Positions 17,585 to 24,614 of a stretch of 32,250 nucleotides of DNA are shown here, piece after piece. The number at the start of each line of letters is the position of its first letter. The first letter of the stretch is position 1. The notes under the pieces were generated by a model. The model was given only the letters and a program-made list of their open reading frames with translations, ran no database searches and was not told where the DNA came from. The position numbers were made by a program, and so were the translations under genes. The stretch comes from Phycisphaeraceae bacterium (GTDB lineage: Bacteria; Planctomycetota; Phycisphaerae; Phycisphaerales; Phycisphaeraceae): positions 1 through 32,250 of the forward strand of contig JAFIFY010000103.1 of NCBI GenBank assembly GCA_020831765.1, given 5' to 3'.

Positions 17585-18529
17585 TCAGGGTTTTCCCGCG
17601 CGGCGGGAGTCCTTGGGGGGTCGGGAGGTCAGGTCGGGTAGGTTCATCGTGACCGTGTGGCCGGCCGGGACGCTGCTGGTGATGAATACCGAGCCCCCGA
17701 TGGTGGCACCCTTGCCGATGACGGTTTCGCCGCCGAGGATGATCGCTCCGCCATAGATCGTCACATCATCCTCGATGGTTGGATGACGCCGACGGCCGCG
17801 CCATGCCTGCCCGCCCTTGGTGCTCAATGCACCGAGCGTCACGCCCTGGTAAATCTTGACTCGACTGCCGATGCGGGTGGTTTCGCCCACGACCACGCCG
17901 GTGCCGTGATCGATGCAGAACGAACGGCCGATCACAGCGCCCGGATGGATATCGATGCCCGTCTCATTGTGGGCATATTCGCTCATGATCCTCGGAAGCA
18001 GCGGCACCTCAAGCACATGAAGCTCATGGGCGATGCGGTGGATGAAGATGGCATCGATGCCGGGATAGCAGAAGATGGCCTCATCGAGGCCGGTCGCCGC
18101 CGGATCGCCCTCGAAGACCGCCTCAACATCCAGATTGAGCATCCGGCGCACGTTGGGCAGGCGTCCCATGAACGCGCTGGCGATCTGGGCCGCCTTCTGG
18201 TCGCAATCGGCGCATTCGCTTCCCGAGCCCTCCTGCATGACGTTTCGCTGATAGCGGATCGACTCGCGAACCTGGAGATACAGCTTCTGGTGAGTGTCAA
18301 CAAGGAGCTTGCGCAAATGGCTATTGATGTTCTCCCTGGTCAGGCGGATTTCATCGAAGAACCCCGGAAACATGACGCGCCGAAGGCCTTCAACGATCTC
18401 GATCGTCCGATCGCGGTTGGGCAGAAAAGGTGAATCGAGATGGCTGGTGCGGGGCTCAGCGCGATAGTCGGCGATCAACCCTTCGACCACCGCATCGACT
18501 GTGGGAAATTCGGGATGGGGTACGGTCAT
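17585..18529 (-). CDS. cysE: Serine O-acetyltransferase (CysE/EpsC-like)
   Basis: A 314-residue enzyme making O-acetylserine from serine and acetyl-CoA, the first step of cysteine synthesis, in the cytoplasm. The helical N-terminal domain (about 10-150) is longer than in E. coli CysE and resembles the EpsC type. The left-handed beta-helix runs from about 190 to 290, with hexapeptide phrases DIHPGAVIGRSFCIDHGTG and VVVGETTRIG. Likely catalytic residues are Asp159, Asp193, His195 (acceptor pair) and His208, matching the Asp/His pattern of the family. A CADC pair (106-109) in the N-terminal domain is unusual. The start at 18529 is supported by GGAG 9 nt upstream; the frame extends to 18601 but the added residues look non-coding. 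No cysK is adjacent. The gene lies 252 bp upstream of the porin gene. Confidence 0.93.
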   Translation of the reverse strand: MTVPHPEFPTVDAVVEGLIADYRAEPRTSHLDSPFLPNRDRTIEIVEGLRRVMFPGFFDEIRLTRENINSHLRKLLVDTHQKLYLQVRESIRYQRNVMQEGSGSECADCDQKAAQIASAFMGRLPNVRRMLNLDVEAVFEGDPAATGLDEAIFCYPGIDAIFIHRIAHELHVLEVPLLPRIMSEYAHNETGIDIHPGAVIGRSFCIDHGTGVVVGETTRIGSRVKIYQGVTLGALSTKGGQAWRGRRRHPTIEDDVTIYGGAIILGGETVIGKGATIGGSVFITSSVPAGHTVTMNLPDLTSRPPKDSRRAGKP

Positions 18530-18589
18530 GAAAAATGACTCCATCGAACCGGATGAAGTCCAGCGGACGCGGCCGGTTGGTTGGCCGGG

Positions 18590-18595
18590 ATTATA
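18590..18595 (-). promoter_or_regulatory. Putative -10 box for the serine acetyltransferase gene
   Basis: A perfect TATAAT (within TATAATCC) on the minus strand, 60 nt from the ATG at 18529. No matching -35 hexamer is visible 16-18 bp further out. The same TATAATC core, also 60 nt from the start, precedes the FloA gene. Confidence 0.5.
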
Positions 18596-18601
18596 AAACA
18601 C

Positions 18602-19028
18602 TCTCCATCCGCTTGGGACGGACCGGAGGTTCTGCTCGAACCCCAGTTGAAGGTGGGTGCCGCGCCAGGTCGTCCCGGCCTTCCACTCATGGAGGCTTGG
18701 CCTTCGCGCCCGGTCTTGGCTCCCTTGGGGTTCCTATCGGTTCGAGCACATATACAACTCCGGGGGATCGTACCCCGCAGACGGAGAGTGGTTTTTCACT
18801 TGCTCATTCATCTTATGGCATTGCCATCACCCGCACCACATTCTTCGGTCAGGCTAACAGTCGGTGATGAGGGTTTGGCTTGGGCCGGGCCAAATGGACG
18901 CGGCCTGCACCGAATCGATCGGCTGACCGTTCCGGCGAGCCGGGCACTATGGCTGATCCGCGAAGGTGATGTCAAGTCCGGTTTTCACACCCGTGCGGCG
19001 CGGCGGGTTGGGGGATACGTCGGGATGG
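18602..19028. other. Long divergent intergenic region without a recognisable gene
   Basis: Between the divergent cysE and fumC starts lie about 600 bp. The open frame running into fumC from 18581 reads as low-quality Arg/Pro-rich translation and is not conserved-looking. I see one hairpin, TTTGGC / GCCAAA (18874-18894), and a GGGG/CCCC pair near 18764. No tRNA, riboswitch signature or repeat family is recognised. Confidence 0.6.
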
Positions 19029-19056
19029 TTTACGCGCGGCGGATTTTTCCTATAAT
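19029..19056 (+). promoter_or_regulatory. Promoter of the fumC-led operon
   Basis: TTTACG (19029-19034), a 16-bp spacer and a perfect TATAAT (19051-19056) form a good sigma-70-like promoter about 70 nt upstream of the fumC ATG. It is the best-matched promoter I found in the window and could drive the whole fumC-to-phosphorylase run. Confidence 0.6.
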
Positions 19057-19126
19057 TCAAGTCATCGTTGACTTTTTATCCCGAACTCCGCCCCCATCCC
19101 ACACAACCAAGGTGAAACAGAGGATC

Positions 19127-20536
19127 ATGAGCGACCAGGCCTGCCGTATCGAAAAAGATTCCATGGGTGAAATGAAAGTGCCGGACTGGGCATTGTGGGG
19201 AGCCAGCACCCAGCGCGCGGTGCGGAACTTCCCCGTCAGCGGTCGGCCGGTGCCCCCGGCGGTGATCCATGCCTTTGGTCTACTCAAAGCCGCCTGCGCC
19301 AAGGTCAATCGCGACCTGGGCAAGCTCGATGCCAAGCTGGCCGAGGCGGTGATCGATGCCGCGATGGAAGTGGCCCAAGGTAAGCACGATCGACATTTTC
19401 CCGTCGATGTGTATCAGACCGGTTCAGGCACCAGTTCGAACATGAACGCCAATGAGGTGATCGCGAATCTGGCCAATCAGCGCCTCGGCCAGCCCATCGG
19501 CACCAAGAGTCCGGTTCACCCCAATGATCACGTGAACATGGGTCAATCCAGCAACGACACCTTTCCCACTGCCATGCATATCGCAGCCGCCGTGACCATC
19601 GATCGAGACCTCCTGCCCGCCCTCAAGGCCATGCAAGCGGAGCTGGAGAACAAGTGTCGGCAATGGGATTCGATCATCAAGATCGGCCGCACGCACCTCA
19701 TGGATGCCACGCCGATCCGGGTCGGTCAGGTGTTCGGCGGTTACGCGGCCCAGATGGCCGAATCGATCCGGCGAGCAAGCTGGGCCAGGCAGTGCATGGA
19801 GCCGCTGGCCATCGGCGGCACGGCGGTCGGCACCGGCATCAATACGCACACCGAATTCGGCCGCCGCGTCGCGGAGGAATTGTCGGCCCGGACGGGGCTG
19901 AAGTTCACGGAGGCGGAGAACCACCCAGAGGCCCAAGCCGCCAAGGATGCCTATGTGCAGTCCAGCGGCCACCTCAAGACCATCGCCGTGTCGCTTTCCA
20001 AGATCGCCGGCGATATCCGGTTGCTGGGCAGCGGCCCTCGATGTGGATTATTTGAGCTTTTGCTCCCCGAGACCCAGCCAGGAAGCTCGATCATGCCGGG
20101 TAAGGTCAACCCGGTGATCTGCGAATCGCTGATCATGGTGACCACGCGGGTCATCGGCAACGATCAGACCATCACCCTGGCGGGCATGGGCGGTATCGGA
20201 TCGCTGATGGAATTGAACGTCGCCATGCCCGTCATGGCCGATGCGTATCACGAAACCGTGTCGCTGCTGGCCAATGGGTGCCGCATGTTCACCGATAAGC
20301 TCCTCGTCGGCTTGCAGTGCAACGAAAAGCGTTGTGCGGATCTGATCGATCAGTCGCTGATGATGGTCACCAGTCTGGCCCCGGAGATCGGATATGACAA
20401 CGCGGCCAAGCTCGCCAAACAGGCGTTCAGCGAAGATAAGACCATCCGACAGCTTTGTCTGGATCAGAAACTGATCGCGCCGGACCGCCTCGATGAGTTG
20501 CTCGATCCCGACAGCATGACCCGTCCGGGTGAGTGA
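19127..20536 (+). CDS. fumC: Class II fumarate hydratase
   Basis: A 469-residue fumarase of the citric-acid cycle (fumarate + water to malate), soluble and typically tetrameric. Landmarks: TGSGTSSNMN (98-107), the substrate-binding SPVHPNDHVN and GQSSND (139-144), catalytic His190 in GRTHLMDATPI, and the superfamily signature GSSIMPGKVNP (319-329) with the loop serines 320/321. Length and motifs fit FumC rather than aspartase or argininosuccinate lyase. The start MSDQACR is chosen because AGAGG lies just upstream and homology begins there; the frame is open 182 codons further but that part is not convincing. Unusually, the methyltransferase of the polyketide cassette begins only 15 nt after its stop, so fumC appears to lead that operon. 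Confidence 0.95.
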   Translation: MSDQACRIEKDSMGEMKVPDWALWGASTQRAVRNFPVSGRPVPPAVIHAFGLLKAACAKVNRDLGKLDAKLAEAVIDAAMEVAQGKHDRHFPVDVYQTGSGTSSNMNANEVIANLANQRLGQPIGTKSPVHPNDHVNMGQSSNDTFPTAMHIAAAVTIDRDLLPALKAMQAELENKCRQWDSIIKIGRTHLMDATPIRVGQVFGGYAAQMAESIRRASWARQCMEPLAIGGTAVGTGINTHTEFGRRVAEELSARTGLKFTEAENHPEAQAAKDAYVQSSGHLKTIAVSLSKIAGDIRLLGSGPRCGLFELLLPETQPGSSIMPGKVNPVICESLIMVTTRVIGNDQTITLAGMGGIGSLMELNVAMPVMADAYHETVSLLANGCRMFTDKLLVGLQCNEKRCADLIDQSLMMVTSLAPEIGYDNAAKLAKQAFSEDKTIRQLCLDQKLIAPDRLDELLDPDSMTRPGE

Positions 20537-20551
20537 TCGCCGGCGACGTTG

Positions 20552-21292
20552 ATGGCCATGCGGCTATCATGGAGCGTGTTGCGGTCCCTTGATCAACGTC
20601 GATGTGCGCCCGAGTGGATGGATGACCCGAATCTGGATGCGGCGATGCATCAGCAGGCGTTGGCCGGTCTGGCGCGCATCGGACGGCTCAGCGGGACGGT
20701 TGTGCAATTCTGGAAGCGACTGCGCGCGATCCATCTGCGTGAGGGCGGACGGCGGCTGCAAGTTCTGGACCTGGCCACGGGTGGTGGTGATGTGGTGATC
20801 GCGCTGGCCCGCCGCGCTGCTTCCGAGCGAATTCCGATGGGGTTTACCGGTTGTGACAATCGCCAATTGTGCCTCGAACGGGCGGGACGGGAATCGGCGA
20901 GCATCGGGGTCAAACCCAACTGGGTATGTGCTTCGCTGCCCGATTGGCGGCCCTGGCAACCGTTCGATGTGGTGATCAGCAATCTTTTCATTCATCATCT
21001 GCCCACACCGGCGGTCGCCGACCTGCTCAAAGCCATGCCTTCTTACGGTCGATACGGCCTGATCTGCGACCTTGACCGCAGCTATCTGGGGCTGGCCATG
21101 GCGTGGCTGGGCTGCCGTGTGCTATCCCGATCGCCGGTGGTGCATGTGGATGGTCCCCGGTCCGTTCACGCGGCACTGACGGCCGGCGAGATTTCGGCCC
21201 TGGCCCGGAACTCTGGGTTGACCGCGGCGCGGGTGACTAAGATCTGGCCGCAACGCTGGATGCTTTCCTGGACCCCGATGAGCCCGTCGTGA
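20552..21292 (+). CDS. SAM-dependent methyltransferase of the type III PKS cassette
   Basis: A 246-residue class I methyltransferase. Motif I is VLDLATGGGD (about residues 71-80), motif II ends in GCDNRQLCLERA, and the post-I acidic/aromatic region is DVVISNLFIHHLP. The N-terminal RRCAPEWMDDPNLD phrase resembles methyltransferases found beside type III polyketide synthases; that is recalled, not searched. It would methylate a hydroxyl or carbon of the polyketide product, but the substrate is unknown. Three closely spaced start codons (TTG 20549, ATG 20552, ATG 20558) lack a clear ribosome-binding site. It starts 15 nt after fumC, and its TGA overlaps the GTG of the next gene (GTGA), so these are almost certainly co-translated. 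Confidence 0.87.
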   Translation: MAMRLSWSVLRSLDQRRCAPEWMDDPNLDAAMHQQALAGLARIGRLSGTVVQFWKRLRAIHLREGGRRLQVLDLATGGGDVVIALARRAASERIPMGFTGCDNRQLCLERAGRESASIGVKPNWVCASLPDWRPWQPFDVVISNLFIHHLPTPAVADLLKAMPSYGRYGLICDLDRSYLGLAMAWLGCRVLSRSPVVHVDGPRSVHAALTAGEISALARNSGLTAARVTKIWPQRWMLSWTPMSPS

Positions 21293-22524
21293 TCACCATC
21301 GCCAACGAGAAAAACTTGGATTCTCAGGAAATTGTTGGGTCCGGCCGCCGTCCGGACGGCACGGGGCGGACCGATCAGGTCTGGGATGTGGTGGTGGTGG
21401 GCGCTGGGCCGGCGGGCGCGGTATCGGCCTTTCTGCTTGCGGGCATGGGATTTCGCACGTTGGTGGTGGAGCGATCACCCTGGCCCCGCCCCAAGCCGTG
21501 TGGCGGCTGCCTGAGCCATGCCGGCGTTCATCTGCTGGAGCGGATCGGTCTGTCTGGTGTGCTTGAAGAGGTTGGAGCCGCCGCGACCGATCGGTTTGTC
21601 CTGGAGTGGCAAGGCCGCCGCGCATCGGTTCCCCTGGCGGCCGGCCGGGCGTTCGGACGCCGGCGTTTCGATGAGGCGGTGATGAAGCAAGCGATGGCGG
21701 CCGGAGCATGCTTTGTGACGCGGGCCAGGGCGTCATTGGCCGCCGTCGATGGGGACCACCGACGGGTTCGGCTTGAGTGCGATGGAGCAACCCGGGAAGT
21801 ACGCGCCAGTCTCGTGCTGGCGTGCGATGGCTTGCACGGAAGGCTCATGGCGGGCATCAGCAATCAGGCGCGGTGGATCAACCCCAATAGCTGGATCGGA
21901 TTGGGCGCTGCCATTCCTCCGGGTGTGGTTGAACTGGAGCCCGGTGAGATTCGCATGGTTTGCGCTGATCGGGGCTATGTCGGTCTGGTGCGGATCGAGG
22001 AAGGTGCCGTTGATATCGCCGCGGCGTTGGACCCGGCTTTGATCCGGGAACGGGGCTCGCCATATACGGCGATTCAGTCCTGTCTTGACCAATCCGCCGA
22101 TCGTGATCTCGTTCACGCCGTAACCGCGGAGCTGGGCAGGTCTGAACCCCTGCGGGGCACGCCGGCGCTGACGTGGCGATGCCAACGCGCTTGGGAGAAT
22201 CGAGTCCTGGCCGTTGGTGATGCCTGTGGTTATGTCGAACCATTCACCGGCGAAGGGATGAGTTGGGCGATTCTGGGTGCCGTGGCGGTGGCGAGATCGG
22301 CTCGAAAGATTCTTGAACGGGGCTGGTCGGAGCAATTGGGACAGGATTGGGACCGACGACGCGGCCAAGGTGTCGTTGCGCGGCGGATTGGATGTGGATT
22401 GATCAGCCATGCATTGCGGTATCCGAATCTGGCCTATGGCATTGTGAGCGGCCTTGCTCGATTTCCCCGACTGGCCCGATCGGTGACCGGACGATTGCAC
22501 CGGCCGTGGCGGGTGAACATATGA
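21289..22524 (+). CDS. FAD-dependent oxidoreductase (geranylgeranyl-reductase/FixC-like)
   Basis: A 411-residue flavoprotein. The FAD-binding Rossmann motif VVVGAGPAGAVSAFLL begins near residue 35, RSPWPRPKPCGGCLS (about 63-77) is the family's second signature, and the FAD-ribityl motif LAVGDACGYVEPFTGEGM is near 305-322. This places it with geranylgeranyl-reductase-like and halogenase-related flavin enzymes. It probably oxidises or reduces the polyketide product; no Trp-halogenase WxWxIP motif is seen. The first ~30 residues look disordered. The GTG start shares four bases with the methyltransferase stop, and the gene's stop overlaps the next ATG (ATGA). These overlaps point to tight stoichiometric expression with the synthase. 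Confidence 0.9.
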   Translation: MITIANEKNLDSQEIVGSGRRPDGTGRTDQVWDVVVVGAGPAGAVSAFLLAGMGFRTLVVERSPWPRPKPCGGCLSHAGVHLLERIGLSGVLEEVGAAATDRFVLEWQGRRASVPLAAGRAFGRRRFDEAVMKQAMAAGACFVTRARASLAAVDGDHRRVRLECDGATREVRASLVLACDGLHGRLMAGISNQARWINPNSWIGLGAAIPPGVVELEPGEIRMVCADRGYVGLVRIEEGAVDIAAALDPALIRERGSPYTAIQSCLDQSADRDLVHAVTAELGRSEPLRGTPALTWRCQRAWENRVLAVGDACGYVEPFTGEGMSWAILGAVAVARSARKILERGWSEQLGQDWDRRRGQGVVARRIGCGLISHALRYPNLAYGIVSGLARFPRLARSVTGRLHRPWRVNI

Positions 22525-23639
22525 ATGCGCAGCATGGTGATGTAGGAATCCTGGGGCTGGGCACGGCCACTCCGCGAGGAAGGCTCAGTCAGGAGGACGC
22601 CGCGCACTTTGCCGTCAAGCGATGTGCTCGTAATGAACAGGAATCGCGCTGGCTGTTGCGACGATACGGCCAATCCGGTGTTTCGCGGCGACATGTCGCG
22701 GTGCTCGATGCCGATTCATCTTCCCAGGAAAATGCTCAGGAAGCCTTCATCCGCTTCTACCCCGAGCCTGGCTCGTCGGAGGCTAACTCCGGTCCGAGCA
22801 CCGAAGCGAGGATGCGGCTCTATGAGCGATCGGCTCCAGCGTTGGCCGCCGAGGCGTGTCGCGAGGCGATCGAAACGGCGGGAGTGGAGGCGGATTCGAT
22901 CACCCACCTGATCACCGTTTCCTGCACCGGCGCGGTATCACCGGGTCTGGGGGAACGGCTGATCCCGCAACTGGGCCTGTCGGCAACGGTCGGACGTGCT
23001 TCGCTGGGATTCATGGGTTGTCATGGCGGCTTCAATGCCGTGCAGGTGGCCCGTAAGCTGATTGAAGCCGATGCGCGGGCGTGCTGCCTGATCTGCTGCG
23101 CGGAGCTTTGCTCCCTTCATTTTCAGTACGGATGGGATCCTCAGGCCATCGTGGCCAATGCCCTGTTCGGCGATGGTGCTTCATCGATGGTCATCGGCAC
23201 TGCGCAGCCGGTTGGATCGATGCGGATTGTTCATGGCGCCAGCCGCTTGATCGCCGGAAGTGGCGATGCCATGACCTGGCGGATTGGTGACCATGGGTTC
23301 CGGATGACGCTCTCACCCGAGGTGCCCAAGCTCATCGAAACACACCTGCGAGTCTGGGTTGAAAAGGAGCTGTCAAGCCGCGGCCTGTCGATCGATGATG
23401 TCGAACAGTGGTTAAGCCATCCGGGCGGCCCGGCGATCCTGGAGGCCGTGGAAAGGTCACTGAAGCTCAAGCCCGAGGTCCATGCGATCTCCAGACAGGT
23501 ATTGGATGATCACGGGAACATGTCGTCGGCGACGCTGGGGTTTCTCCTTGAGCGAGGCGGGGTGGGGAAGAAGCTGACCGTCGCCCTGGGGTTCGGGCCG
23601 GGATTGGTCGCCGAGCTTCTGGTCTTGCATGGCGGATAG
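22521..23639 (+). CDS. Type III polyketide synthase (chalcone/stilbene synthase-like)
   Basis: A 372-residue thiolase-fold homodimeric ketosynthase that extends an acyl-CoA with malonyl-CoA without an acyl carrier protein. The catalytic triad is readable: Cys167 in GFMGCHGGFNA, His300 in LSHPGGP, and Asn333 in HGNMSSAT. VSCTGAVSPG (133-142) and ALFGDGASSM are also typical. The product (alkylpyrone, alkylresorcinol, quinone or other) cannot be read from sequence. The ATG at 22521 overlaps the preceding stop by four bases and starts at the conserved N-terminus; the longer open frame from 22347 lies inside the oxidoreductase gene. A 32-nt gap separates it from the phosphorylase. A phosphopantetheine-independent small-molecule pathway is therefore encoded here. 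Confidence 0.95.
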   Translation: MNAQHGDVGILGLGTATPRGRLSQEDAAHFAVKRCARNEQESRWLLRRYGQSGVSRRHVAVLDADSSSQENAQEAFIRFYPEPGSSEANSGPSTEARMRLYERSAPALAAEACREAIETAGVEADSITHLITVSCTGAVSPGLGERLIPQLGLSATVGRASLGFMGCHGGFNAVQVARKLIEADARACCLICCAELCSLHFQYGWDPQAIVANALFGDGASSMVIGTAQPVGSMRIVHGASRLIAGSGDAMTWRIGDHGFRMTLSPEVPKLIETHLRVWVEKELSSRGLSIDDVEQWLSHPGGPAILEAVERSLKLKPEVHAISRQVLDDHGNMSSATLGFLLERGGVGKKLTVALGFGPGLVAELLVLHGG

Positions 23640-23671
23640 CCTTGTTTTGATCTTGTGATTAAGATCGCGGC

Positions 23672-24508
23672 ATGATCGAAGGCGATTCGAGAATCGATCT
23701 GCTGGTTATCGCATCGATGGCGCGTGAGCTTGGGCCGGTGGCATCAAGACTGGGCTGGAGCCGACCGCCCGAGGGTGCGCGGATTGTGCGTGCGTCTGCG
23801 ATGGGCGATTCGCGGTCAGCCTGTCACCGGCTCTCGGGTCGCTGGAAAGAATCGCGAATCGCGCTGGTGGTGACCGGCATCGGGCGTGGCTCGGTGGATG
23901 GCCTGCTTCCACGACTACTCAGGGGATTATCGCCGCGCGGCGTGCTTCTGGTCGGGCTTTCCGGCGGGCTCAATCCGCGCCTCGACGGCGGTGAGGCGCG
24001 GCGGATTGATCGCGCGATGGCCGGGGGACGGCCCATGCTTCTCTTGGGCGAGGATGGAAGTGTGCGGGAATCGCCCAATGAGCGGAGCGAATCATGGTCT
24101 GCCGAAGCCGTTTCAGTCCTGACGGTGGACAGGCCGTCCATGACACTGGCCGATAAGTCAGCGCACCATCACGCCACGGGAGCCGATCTGATCGATATGG
24201 AAACGTATCACGTGGCATGGCATGCGTTACGCCAGGGCGTTGCCTTCTGGTGTTTTCGGGGGGTCAGCGATCCGGCCGATGCCGGGCTGCCAGCCGGCCT
24301 TTTGCATCATGTCGGCCCGGACGGCCGCGTGAATGTCACCGGATTTCTTGGATGGCTGGTGTGCAACCCAAGAGAATGGGGCACGCTATGGCGCCTGGGG
24401 CGTGACAGCCGCCGGGCCGTCGCATCGGTAGCCGGGATGGTGGAGGCATGGGCGGGCAACCAGCCTTGGCTGAGCGTCGGATCAGGAAGAACTTCCGCAC
24501 TTGACTGA
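23672..24508 (+). CDS. Nucleoside-phosphorylase-superfamily protein (HpnG/MTAN-like)
   Basis: A 278-residue member of the PNP/UDP phosphorylase fold. Seen are VVTGIGRGSV (66-75), the ribose-contacting Met176-Glu177 in DLIDMETYHVAW, and the base-contacting Ser199-Asp200 in FRGVSDPAD; these fit the methylthioadenosine/S-adenosylhomocysteine nucleosidase and hopanoid HpnG branches. The FRGVSDPAD ending is most like HpnG-type proteins. The possible reaction is cleavage of an N-glycosidic bond in an adenosyl compound. Two readings compete: breakdown of S-adenosylhomocysteine left by the cassette's methyltransferase, or a hopanoid/adenosyl side-chain step. It lies 32 nt behind the polyketide synthase, without a good ribosome-binding site, so co-transcription is likely. 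Confidence 0.82.
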   Translation: MIEGDSRIDLLVIASMARELGPVASRLGWSRPPEGARIVRASAMGDSRSACHRLSGRWKESRIALVVTGIGRGSVDGLLPRLLRGLSPRGVLLVGLSGGLNPRLDGGEARRIDRAMAGGRPMLLLGEDGSVRESPNERSESWSAEAVSVLTVDRPSMTLADKSAHHHATGADLIDMETYHVAWHALRQGVAFWCFRGVSDPADAGLPAGLLHHVGPDGRVNVTGFLGWLVCNPREWGTLWRLGRDSRRAVASVAGMVEAWAGNQPWLSVGSGRTSALD

Positions 24509-24528
24509 TCGCTATTGCCGATAAGAAT
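24501..24528 (+). promoter_or_regulatory. Possible promoter for the GH130-type gene
   Basis: TTGACT (24501-24506), a 16-bp spacer and AAGAAT (24523-24528) lie at the end of the phosphorylase gene and in the 106-bp gap, about 86 nt before the next ATG. A moderate match only; the gene may simply be read from upstream. Confidence 0.3.
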
Positions 24529-24614
24529 TGAGCGGTAAGTGGTCACGCGTTCGTATAGACCGGTTCCTGAGGGTTGGTGACGGCCGGCGACGCGATTTAA
24601 GGGAATAACAACCC

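Noticed and set aside
17407-17652. Small plus-strand frames of 76-81 codons in the gap between the porin and serine acetyltransferase genes
   Set aside because: No ribosome-binding site, no recognisable domain, and overlap with the 3' end of the acetyltransferase gene.
18581-19126. Extension of the fumC frame 182 codons upstream
   Set aside because: The translation is Arg/Pro-rich without family similarity, and a promoter and ribosome-binding site lie inside it just before the conserved start.
22347-22520. Extension of the PKS frame upstream
   Set aside because: It lies inside the flavoprotein gene; the ATGA overlap at 22521 gives the correct N-terminus.
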